Positions 1 through 7,000 of a stretch of DNA of 7,309 bases are shown here, one piece after another. Under the pieces are notes generated by a model, which was not told the DNA's origin, searched no databases, and was given only the letters and a program-made list of their open reading frames with translations. Origin of the DNA: Bacillota bacterium (lineage in GTDB: Bacteria; Armatimonadota; Hebobacteria; Hebobacterales; Hebobacteraceae); NCBI GenBank assembly GCA_030668755.1, contig DAOVEW010000039.1:1-7309 (forward strand), written 5' to 3'. The position numbers and the translations under genes are program-made. How positions within the stretch are numbered: position 1 is the first letter of the stretch; each line of letters opens with the position of its first letter.

Positions 1-1
1 G

Positions 2-616
2 GGCGATGCGATCGCGGCAGGAAACCTAACCTTCCGCATCGGAGGCGAGCCGATTCTCCGCCGTATGGCCGAAGTAGGCTACGACGCGATGGCGATGGGA
101 AACCGCGAGTCCCACCCGTCCCGGCGCTTCCTGGAGCGCAAGCTCCGCGACGCCTCGTTCCCGGTGCTGGCGGCCAACGTGCAATCGAAGCGCCAGCCTC
201 TCCCTGCCGTTGTGCGCGATCACGTGATATTGAAGGGCTGCGAGGGCCGCACGGTCGCGGTCATCGGGCTCGCGCCACAGATCACCCCGCCCGACTCAGC
301 ATGGGCTCGCGTGACCGATTACGTCTTCGAGGATCCCGTGGCGACTGCCGAGAAGCTGGCCGCTCGACTCCGCGAGCAGGCGAACCTCGTGGTCTGCCTC
401 TCGCACTGTGGAGAAGAGGTGGATCGTCGGCTCGCCGCAATCGGCGCCATCGAGCTCGTCCTCGGCGGGCATACCCACAGCAACTTCGTCATTCAGCAGC
501 AGGGAGAGGCACTCATCGTCCACCCGGGCCATCACGGGAGCCACGTGGCTTCGACCGAGCTGCTCGGCCGCGACGAGGCGAGCAGCGCTCTCATTCCCCT
601 GGAGACGGGCCTATGA
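2..616 (+). CDS. Calcineurin-like metallophosphoesterase (5'-nucleotidase-type), 5'-truncated
   Basis: The reading frame is open from the first bases, so the gene begins outside the window; 204 residues are visible. The segment fits the metallophosphoesterase domain of the UshA/5'-nucleotidase group, which hydrolyses phosphate esters at a two-metal centre. Visible motifs are Gly-Asp at residues 1-2 (the metal-bridging GD motif), Gly-Tyr-Asp-Ala then Gly-Asn-Arg-Glu at 33-36 (family GNHE/GNHD), FPVLAANV, Leu-Ser-His at 133-135 and Gly-Gly-His-Thr-His at 155-159 (family GHTH metal ligands). The usual motif-III His is Arg35 here, which is odd because that His normally helps catalysis. The protein ends soon after the phosphoesterase fold, with no 5'-nucleotidase C-terminal domain. 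Substrate and cellular location cannot be told, because the N-terminus and any signal peptide are missing. The stop codon overlaps the next start (ATGA). The fold is a firm call; the exact activity is uncertain. Confidence 0.85.
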   Translation, partial: GDAIAAGNLTFRIGGEPILRRMAEVGYDAMAMGNRESHPSRRFLERKLRDASFPVLAANVQSKRQPLPAVVRDHVILKGCEGRTVAVIGLAPQITPPDSAWARVTDYVFEDPVATAEKLAARLREQANLVVCLSHCGEEVDRRLAAIGAIELVLGGHTHSNFVIQQQGEALIVHPGHHGSHVASTELLGRDEASSALIPLETGL

Positions 617-759
617 GCGAGCCGGGACGCCCGACACGCTCTCTCCTCGACCGCTGGTGGGTCCGCCTTCTCGTGGCGGCGTGGATCATAGCCGTCATCG
701 TCGTCTACTTCCAGCGGCAGGTACAGCGCATACTGGAACTGGCCGGCGCGCTGCGCTGA
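613..759 (+). CDS. 48-residue single-pass membrane protein, coupled to the phosphoesterase gene
   Basis: The ATG lies inside the phosphoesterase stop region (ATGA, 613-616), the classic arrangement for translational coupling, and the frame runs to TGA at 757-759. The product begins MSEPGRPTRSLLDRWW. A hydrophobic stretch at about residues 17-33 (VRLLVAAWIIAVIVVYF) follows a basic, Trp-containing N-terminus, and the short tail carries Arg residues. This fits one inner-membrane helix. I recognise no family. Its position suggests a partner or membrane anchor for the phosphoesterase, which is inference only. It is supported by the overlap and the clear membrane segment rather than by homology. 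The overlapping upstream frame that also ends at 759 is an out-of-frame shadow inside the phosphoesterase. Confidence 0.6.
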   Translation: MSEPGRPTRSLLDRWWVRLLVAAWIIAVIVVYFQRQVQRILELAGALR

Positions 760-762
760 CTC

Positions 763-1437
763 TCACGTCCTGCGGGCAACCCACCGCACAGCATTCGCGA
801 TGACTTGCCGCACCTCCGCCTGTCGGAACACGGGGAGCGTCTCGTGGCCCGGCTGGAAGTAGAAGATTCGGCCCTTGCCGCGCTCCCAGGCGCACCCCGA
901 CCGGAACTCCTCGCCGCCCTGGAAGTAGGAGTAGAACACCAGGGTGTCGGGCTCCGGAATGTCGAACGGCTCGCTGTACATCTCGTCGTGCGGAACGACG
1001 AACTCCTGGACTGCGGCGGCCACGGGGTGCTCGGGCGAGCGCACCTCAATGCGCTGCCACTCTTCGTCTTCCCGCCACGACGCGATCTTGCCGCTGGTCC
1101 CCAGCAGTGCGGTCAGCGGCCGGCACATGTGTGAGGAATGAAGCGGGATGAATCCCATCCCCTCTTCCCGCACCCGCCGCACGACCCGCGCGACGGACTC
1201 ATCGGATAGGTCGTCGTGCCGGACGTGACCGAACCACACAAGCGCGTCCGTCTCGGCCAGCGCGGCCTCGCTCAGCCCCTGTTCTGGATCGTCCAAGTGC
1301 GCGGTGCGCGCCTTCATGTTCGCAAGCGTGTTCAGGTACTCGGCTACTTCGCCGTGGATGCCCGTGGGATAGACATCCTTTGGCTCTGTCCACTCCGACC
1401 AGCACAAGACTCGGATGGGTGCACTCAAATCGCTCAT
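763..1437 (-). CDS. ThuA-like domain protein (trehalose-utilisation family)
   Basis: This 224-residue protein matches the ThuA-like family, which has a class I glutamine amidotransferase-type fold. Supporting segments are IRVLCWSEW near the start, YPTGIHGEVAEYLN, ALVWFGHVRHDDLSD, GMGFIPLHSSHM, the stretch DEMYSEPFDIPEPD, and the ending FRSGCAWERGKGRIFYFQPG followed by HET. In Sinorhizobium, ThuA works with the dehydrogenase ThuB in converting trehalose and related disaccharides through 3-keto forms; the chemistry of this subgroup is less clear. The gene follows a Gfo/Idh/MocA dehydrogenase gene on the same strand, as is common for this family, so joint action on a sugar is likely. I chose the ATG at 1437 because conserved sequence begins just after it and a purine-rich stretch (GAGAGAG) lies upstream. 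A GTG at 1503 overlapping the upstream TAG would add 22 residues of unfamilylike sequence. No signal peptide is seen, so it is probably cytoplasmic. Confidence 0.88.
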   Translation of the reverse strand: MSDLSAPIRVLCWSEWTEPKDVYPTGIHGEVAEYLNTLANMKARTAHLDDPEQGLSEAALAETDALVWFGHVRHDDLSDESVARVVRRVREEGMGFIPLHSSHMCRPLTALLGTSGKIASWREDEEWQRIEVRSPEHPVAAAVQEFVVPHDEMYSEPFDIPEPDTLVFYSYFQGGEEFRSGCAWERGKGRIFYFQPGHETLPVFRQAEVRQVIANAVRWVARRT

Positions 1438-1502
1438 GCTCGCTCTCTCGTTTCTGTCACGCGTGCAACCTGCCTCGACGTCGGACGTCTGCTTCTGGAA
1501 CA

Positions 1503-2651
1503 CTACCTCTTCTTCGTGAACGCCGTGTCCATAATGCGCCGATCCTGCACCACGCGCTTCGGCTTCGACTTCGCCCTGAGTTCCTCAAGCAGCTCCTCAT
1601 ACTCGTTCCGCTTCACCGGCAAGCGCACTGTCTTCTTCCGGTGGCTCGATAGGATCACTGCATTCGCCACCTCGAGCGACCAGATGCCCTCGCTCCCCGG
1701 CGCGATGAGCTTATCGCCATACAGAATCGCTCGGCAGAAGTTGCGCGTGATCGCGATGTGGCCGGTCTCCCGCTTCTTGAGCGGGACCTTTACCGTCTTC
1801 GCCGCCGGCGATGCCCACATCTCCTCGCTCTGCCGTGTGAACTCGCTGATGGGCGACTTGAGCTCCCAGAAACGCAGCTCGCCATTGTCGATGAGAATCT
1901 TTCCGCGGTCGCCGACGATCTCCAGGCGGTCCGTCTGCGGCGCCTCGATCACGCCGGCAAAGAGATACCCGTGGGCGCCGTTCGGGAACTCCAGCATCGC
2001 CGCGGCCTCGTCCTCGACCTCGATGTCGTGCAGCCGAGCGCGGCACTGGGCAGTCACGGACTTCGGCAAGCCAGCCAGCCAAGCGAACACATCCAGCCCG
2101 TGCGGCGCTTGGTTCAGCAGCACTCCGCCGCCCTCGCCCCTCCACGTCGCGCGCCACCCCCCTGAATCGTAGTAGGCCTGCGTGCGGTACATGCCGAGAA
2201 GCAGCTCTGTGCGAACCAGCTCGCCCACGCGTCCATCATCTATCAGCTTCTTGGCGGCCTGGTACATGGGCATCGCGCGCATCTGAAACATAACAGCGAA
2301 GACCTTCCCGCTTCGGTCCGCGGCCCGCACCATCCGCGATGCCTGCTTCACGCTCGCCGCTATCGGCTTCTCGCTCAGCACATGCAGCCCGCGCTTGAAG
2401 CCGTCGATGGCAATCGGCGGATGCTGGTAGTGAGGGGTGGCGATCAGTACGGCATCCACGAGCCCCGAGTCCATAAGGTCTCTATGATTGGAGAAGTACG
2501 GTACCTTATGCCGTTCCCCGATCTCCTGGGCCACCTCCGGGAACGCGTCACACACCGCGGTCAGCTCGCCGACGTCGAGGTCCTGCATATAGGCGCAGTG
2601 CCCCTGTCCCATCCCTCCTACCCCGACCACGCCAATCCGTACCTTGTCCAC
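1503..2651 (-). CDS. Gfo/Idh/MocA family NAD(P)-dependent oxidoreductase
   Basis: This 382-residue protein is a typical Gfo/Idh/MocA dehydrogenase, a family that oxidises or reduces sugars, inositols and related polyols with NAD(P). The N-terminal Rossmann fold carries GVVGVGGMG (residues 7-15). The family Glu-Lys-Pro motif is at 94-96 (LSEKP), whose Lys is normally catalytic. The C-terminal domain has GGGVLLNQAPHGLD at 174-187, with the expected catalytic-region His184. No signal peptide is seen, so it acts in the cytoplasm. I chose the GTG at 2651: VDKVRIG fits the usual family start and AGGAG lies 10 nt upstream. The 44 residues upstream in the same frame are low-complexity, charged and unlike the family. 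The ThuA-like gene follows 65 nt downstream, implying one transcript, and an AraC-type regulator is divergent. The substrate is unknown; a 3-keto-sugar reaction with ThuA is a reasonable guess by analogy with ThuB. Confidence 0.93.
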   Translation of the reverse strand: MDKVRIGVVGVGGMGQGHCAYMQDLDVGELTAVCDAFPEVAQEIGERHKVPYFSNHRDLMDSGLVDAVLIATPHYQHPPIAIDGFKRGLHVLSEKPIAASVKQASRMVRAADRSGKVFAVMFQMRAMPMYQAAKKLIDDGRVGELVRTELLLGMYRTQAYYDSGGWRATWRGEGGGVLLNQAPHGLDVFAWLAGLPKSVTAQCRARLHDIEVEDEAAAMLEFPNGAHGYLFAGVIEAPQTDRLEIVGDRGKILIDNGELRFWELKSPISEFTRQSEEMWASPAAKTVKVPLKKRETGHIAITRNFCRAILYGDKLIAPGSEGIWSLEVANAVILSSHRKKTVRLPVKRNEYEELLEELRAKSKPKRVVQDRRIMDTAFTKKR

Positions 2652-2857
2652 TCTTTGGAGACTCCTGCTCTCGCGTGTGCGATCTTCCCGCTCCTCTTCT
2701 GCGTCTTTCTCTCGTCGCCCTGCCGCTCCGCCGGGATGTACCCTTGCCCGACATCCTGACCCCATGGTCCACCCGCCAGACAATGGCGAGCCACCGGGAG
2801 GTCATTGGCGGTGTCGCGGCGAAGCTACATACGAGACGGGGACTGGCGGGGGCAATC
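2652..2857. promoter_or_regulatory. Divergent intergenic region between dehydrogenase and AraC-type regulator
   Basis: These 206 bp separate two divergently transcribed genes and must hold both promoters. The part at 2679-2735 is strongly pyrimidine-rich on the + strand, making the untranslated leader of the minus-strand operon purine-rich. Two similar octamers, CAATGGCG (2781-2788) and CATTGGCG (2803-2810), are in direct repeat 22 bp apart, close to two helical turns; this is the kind of spacing AraC-family dimers use. I see no convincing -35/-10 pair: TTGGCG at 2805-2810 and TACATA at 2826-2831 are only 15 bp apart and match weakly. Confidence 0.5.
2662..2666 (-). promoter_or_regulatory. 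Ribosome binding site for the Gfo/Idh dehydrogenase
   Basis: AGGAG on the minus strand ends 10 nt before the GTG at 2651. The spacing is slightly long, but it is the best Shine-Dalgarno match in the region and it decides for the GTG start over the upstream in-frame start at 2783. Confidence 0.6.
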
Positions 2858-3766
2858 ATGTCAGAGACGGACGACCTCTTTGAGAACCGTCTCCGAGAGC
2901 TATCCATTGAGCGGTCGGCGGACCAGTTGTTCCATGCCGCGTCCGCCCGAGTCCCGAAGCGCCTCGACGAGCACGGGCTATCCTTCCGCACGCACGCCTC
3001 CGATGGCCATGAGATAGCCATCGTGACGGACGGCCGGGCAAGCGTGGCAACCCCCGGCGAGGCCTTCGAGCTGAGCCCGGGTCGGCTCCTGCTCATAGAC
3101 ATGGGTGTAGAGCACGCGGAACTCCCGGCCGACCCAAGCTGCCCGTATGTAATGTTCTGGTGCTACGCGGATACGAACTTCGCGCGCCTCGACCAGACCA
3201 GCTACTTGCCCCCATCCACCTACCGCTCCGGCCCCGCTGCGGAGCTTCCCGGCCGCACCAGCATCATGAGCATCGCCGATGCTATATCCCTGGAACTCGA
3301 GCATCGAGACTGGGACTGGGAGCGCTCCGTCCATCATCTCCTCAGCTATCTGGCGTGCATCCTCATTCGCAGGCTGCGCCGTGGAAACATCCTCCGTCTG
3401 CGGCCGCAGGAGTCTCCCACCATCTGCGCCGAACCGCGTACGTGGCGGATCATCCAGGCGGCGCTTCAGGTGTGCGATGCGAGCTTCCGCAGGCCTCTGC
3501 GGGTCGCAGATGTCGCGGAGGCGGTCGGTTACAGCCCAAGCCACCTGAGTTACCTGTTCTCGACCCACCTGGGCCACTCGGTTTCGGACCACATCCGCAG
3601 CCTGCGCCTGAGCGCGGCCCAGGACTTGCTGGAGAACACAGACCTGCCCGTCTACGAGATCGCTCGGTCCGTGGGCTACAGCGATCCAGCGCACTTCACC
3701 CGCGCCTTCACACGGGCGAGAAGCCTCTCTCCCAGGGCCTATCGAGAGCGCCTGCGCGGGCTGTGA
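2858..3766 (+). CDS. AraC-family transcriptional regulator with cupin-like sensor domain
   Basis: This 302-residue protein has the usual size and layout of AraC-type regulators. Residues about 35-115 form a cupin-like ligand-binding domain (SFRTHASDGHEIAIVTDGRA, then LSPGRLLLIDMGVEHAE), which in the family senses a small ligand, often a sugar. Residues about 195-302 are the DNA-binding domain with two helix-turn-helix units. The first is PLRVADVAEAVGYSPSHLSY; the second is LPVYEIARSVGYSDPAHFTR, followed by the family signature region FTRARSLSPRAYRERL. I chose the ATG at 2858, preceded by a GGGGG stretch 5 nt upstream. In-frame starts at 2675 and 2783 would translate the shared promoter region and add residues unlike the family. 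It is divergent from the dehydrogenase/ThuA operon and most likely controls it, and perhaps itself; this is inferred from position. A hairpin directly follows the stop codon. Confidence 0.92.
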   Translation: MSETDDLFENRLRELSIERSADQLFHAASARVPKRLDEHGLSFRTHASDGHEIAIVTDGRASVATPGEAFELSPGRLLLIDMGVEHAELPADPSCPYVMFWCYADTNFARLDQTSYLPPSTYRSGPAAELPGRTSIMSIADAISLELEHRDWDWERSVHHLLSYLACILIRRLRRGNILRLRPQESPTICAEPRTWRIIQAALQVCDASFRRPLRVADVAEAVGYSPSHLSYLFSTHLGHSVSDHIRSLRLSAAQDLLENTDLPVYEIARSVGYSDPAHFTRAFTRARSLSPRAYRERLRGL

Positions 3767-3795
3767 TGCCCCTTTCGTGGGAAAGGGCATGTTTC
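3767..3795 (+). terminator. Probable intrinsic terminator of the AraC-type regulator gene
   Basis: Immediately after the TGA, TGCCCCTTTC (3767-3776) pairs with GAAAGGGCA (3781-3789) around a GTGG loop; one C is bulged, giving nine base pairs. The run after it (TGTTT) is a weak U-tract. The position suits a terminator, but the short tail makes its efficiency uncertain. Confidence 0.5.
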
Positions 3796-4058
3796 CCCTA
3801 GACTCTGGCATGGACTTGTGCCATCGCTCTCGCTACGATCCTTCTATCCTAGGTGAATTGTGACGGCCAGGCATGCGTGGTGTGCCTCGGGCAGGCCGGA
3901 AGGTGGTGATGCTTCACGCCGGCTTCAGCCCAACGCTCTGGGCCGGTCTTCCCCGGCTGGGGCTGGACGGCGCGCCGGACAGGAGGTGGTGAAACGGTAG
4001 GTATGGCCGTCGCATACATCTACACATCTATCCTGCAAACAGAGGGGTATTGAACCGC
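3796..4058 (+). other. Gene-free, structured upstream leader of the large secreted-protein gene
   Basis: This stretch has no plausible protein gene apart from a possible 16-codon ORF (4003-4053). It contains an inverted repeat TGGCA-N8-TGCCA (3806-3823) and a run of stem-loops: 3870-3886 (7 bp with two G-U pairs, GTG loop), 3895-3923 (GCCGG/CCGGC with an inner GTGA/TCAC and a tetraloop), 3926-3965 (CAGCCC/GGGCTG with an inner GCCGG/CCGGC) and 3966-4011 (GACGGC/GCCGTC). An AGGAGG at 3981-3986 lies inside the last loop, far from the gene start. I could match it to no riboswitch I know. A structured 5' untranslated region is likely; a regulatory function is inference. Confidence 0.4.
4042..4047 (+). 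promoter_or_regulatory. Ribosome binding site of the large secreted-protein gene
   Basis: GAGGGG lies 11 nt before the ATG at 4059 but only 2 nt before the alternative TTG at 4050. The spacing therefore favours the ATG. Confidence 0.5.
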
Positions 4059-7000
4059 ATGAAGGCAGAGAAGTTCTCGAGAGTGTTCTGGATGGTTGCC
4101 ATGGCGACTGCTGTGACAACGCTGACGGTTGCTTCAGCGGTCTGCGCGGACCTGCCCTCGAGCGTGTGGCCCGCTGACAAGAACGTCATGTACCGGCCCA
4201 TTCCGCAAGACCTGGGCATTGACCCCTACAGCGACCAGTTGATGGCCGACATCAAGAAGATGATGAAGAACAACGAGCTGCGCCTCGGGCTGGGCTCCTG
4301 GACGATGTCCAACTACGTCATCAACGGCACGAATTATCAACTGGAGGACATCTACGTTTCGAGCGGCTACTGCCCTATCGGGCAGTGGATCAACGACGTT
4401 CCCTTCCCCACCGATCAGGTTGTGAAGTGCACGCCCGAGAGTGACACTGACGACAACACCGACATCACCGATCCCTTGCACAAGCTGGAGTACTCCTTCT
4501 GGCGCATCAGCCACGACAGCAACGGCGTCTGGCAGCGCAACGCTCAGGGGTACTATGAGTGTGAAAACGCCGGCTTCGTTTCCACCAACTCCAGCGGCGG
4601 CAACCCCATGTCCTGCAGCCTGCGGGGCCCCTCGCTGTCTCACACGGTGGGCTTGATCTATCCGGAGGAGCTGGAGGCGGGGTTGATCGACCACGGCCTC
4701 TGCTCCGCCATACCGGGGCCGGCTTCTCTCGTCATCCCGCCGGCCACCAAGACCGACGGCGACGAGTTCGGTCGTGACGAGTACCCGGACCGCCTGCCTG
4801 AGATCGCGGTCTATCGGCTGAAGCCGAGCATCTGGACGGATCAGGCCATCGAGGCGATGGACTGGAACTACACGGAGAAGATCGTGGCCAAGGCGGCCCG
4901 CGACTACGGCATCTGGATCACGGACAACAGCGGCACCGTCCACATCTACGGCAACTGCGTCTTCGCCTATCCGGATGCGGACCTCTGCAATGCGAATGAT
5001 CCATGGGAGTACATTGACGGCACCGACTGCACCCATCGCAACACCAGCAAGACCTACGCTCGCCTCTGGGACATCGGCTTCATCTGCCCGGAGAACTTCG
5101 AGGTCATGGACACAATCAATGAGCCTTATCCCAAGGCCGACCGGTACCTCGACTACGACGGCGACGGTATGCTCAACGCCCATGAGACGGCTTTCGGATA
5201 CCACGACTACGGTTGGTTTCCGCAGCATAACGACCCATCCAACGGGCCGTTGGACTGGGACAATGACGGGCTAACCAACGCCGAGGAGTGCCAATTGCGC
5301 TCCGACTTCCGCAACCAGACGCTCAACCCGCTCGACGCGGACACCGACGGCGATGGCTACTCGGACTATGAGGAAGCCTACAACTGGTCCGCAGATCCAA
5401 CCAACCAATTCGTGGTGCCAGACCCGGCCTGGCCTGGACTGCCCAGCGGCCCGAATCTTGCCCTCGGCAAGTCCACCTCCGGCTCCTGGGACAACGGCAA
5501 CCTCGCGGTGGACGGCGACGAGAACACCGAAGCTGTCGAAGACAGCTCCACCGGAGATCTGATCGTTGACCTCGGCTCTGTTCAGACGATCAGCCGCGTC
5601 ATCGTCATGTGGGCCTTGAACGGCAACTACTACGCCCGCGGCTTCGACATTGATGTTTCCACCAATGGAAGCGACTGGACCACAATCAACACATTCACCC
5701 GCGGCGACGGCGGCCTGGACGATACGTGGAACTGGACGGGCGATGCTCGCTACGTCCGCGTCAACGTCTGGCAGGAAGGCACGCCGTGGGGTATGAACAT
5801 CCGCGAGCTGGAAGTCTACGGTGGTGGCGGCCCGCAGCCTCCGGTGGCTGAGTTCTCGGGCAATCCGACCAACGGCGAGGCGCCGCTGACGGTGGACTTC
5901 ACGGACCTGTCCACCAACAGCCCGACCTCCTGGGACTGGAGCTTCGGGGACAGCGGCACCTCCGGGGCGCAGCACCCCAGCCACGCGTACACCTCCGGGG
6001 GCGACTACACGGTTAGCCTGGAGGCCTGCAACTCGGCTGGCTGTGACACCGAGACCAAGCCGGGCTACATCAGCGTCAGCGAGCCCCAGCCTCCGGTGGC
6101 GGACTTCTCGAGCGATCCCACCTCCGGCAATGCCCCCCTCACGGTGGACTTCACCGACCTGTCCACCAATCAGCCGACCTCCTGGTCGTGGACCTTCGGG
6201 GACGGCGGCACCTCCGGGGCGCAGAACCCCAGCCACGAATACACCGCTGTGGACACCTACACGGTGAGCCTGGAGGCCTGCAATGGGGCCGGCTGTGACA
6301 CCGAGACCAAGGTGGACTACATCGAGGTGACCCAGGGCCAGCCACCGGTGGCGGACTTCTCCGGCGACCCGACCAGCGGTCCGGCGCCTCTGACGGTGGA
6401 CTTCACAGACCTGTCCACCAACAGCCCGACCTCCTGGGACTGGAGCTTCGGCGATACTGGCAGCTCGGGGGCTCAGAACCCCAGCCACGAATACACGGGG
6501 ACCGGCAAGTTCACGGTCAGCCTGACCGCGGCGAACGCCCACGGACAGGACACCGAGACCAAGCCGGACTACATCACGGTGACAGTGGCACCGCCCGTGG
6601 CGGACTTCTCCGGCAGCCCGACCAGCGGTCCGGCGCCTTTGACGGTGGACTTCACGGATCTCTCCACCAACAGCCCGACCTCCTGGGACTGGAGCTTCGG
6701 GGACACCGGCAGCTCCCAGGTTCAGAACCCCAGCCACCAGTACACGGGCACGGGTCAGTTCACGGTGAGCCTGACGGCGGCCAACGTGGGCGGCCAGGAC
6801 ACCGAGACCAAGCCCAACTACATCACGGTCACCGGCGGCGGAGGCGGGGACTACGTGGCCTCCAGCTACAACATTCTGTACGGGACCTATCAGTCCGGCG
6901 GACTGGCCGACACCCAGACCTCCGATGACAGCTACCTGGTGGTGCAGACGGTCAGGCTGACCGGGCAGCAGTGCACCGAGATCGAGTACACTTTCAGCAC

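Noticed and set aside
1216..2172. 318-residue plus-strand open frame
   Set aside because: It is antisense to the ThuA-like and Gfo/Idh genes, both of which have clear family motifs, and its Ser/Arg-rich composition is typical of a shadow.
2675..2857. Upstream in-frame starts for the AraC-type regulator (2675 and 2783)
   Set aside because: They would translate the divergent promoter region, add residues unlike the family and lack a good ribosome site.
2978..3811. 277-residue minus-strand open frame
   Set aside because: It is antisense to the AraC-type regulator and would run through the terminator hairpin; no domain was recognised.
3805..3821. Sigma-54 promoter (TGGCAT...TTGTGC)
   Set aside because: The -12 element reads TTGT rather than TTGC and its G is one base out of register with the -24 GG.
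3870..4020. Known riboswitch in the leader (cyclic di-GMP-I, fluoride, cobalamin, glycine, SAM, TPP)
   Set aside because: A c-di-GMP-I element was attractive because it often precedes PKD-protein genes, and GGTAGGTATGGCC looks a little like its 3' part. The conserved GCAAA segments and the GGGTTNCCG end are absent. GGTGATG resembles the fluoride start, but the required downstream half is missing. Signature boxes of the others were not seen.
4050..4058. TTG start three codons upstream of the large gene's ATG
   Set aside because: The GAGGGG ribosome site would be only 2 nt from the TTG, and the ATG gives a normal signal peptide start.
4134..5228. 364-residue minus-strand open frame
   Set aside because: It is antisense to the N-terminal half of the secreted protein, has skewed Val/Arg/Asp composition and no recognisable domain.
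5838..6833. CRISPR-like or satellite repeat
   Set aside because: The repeats are in-frame PKD domains of about 250 bp inside one gene, with no spacers.
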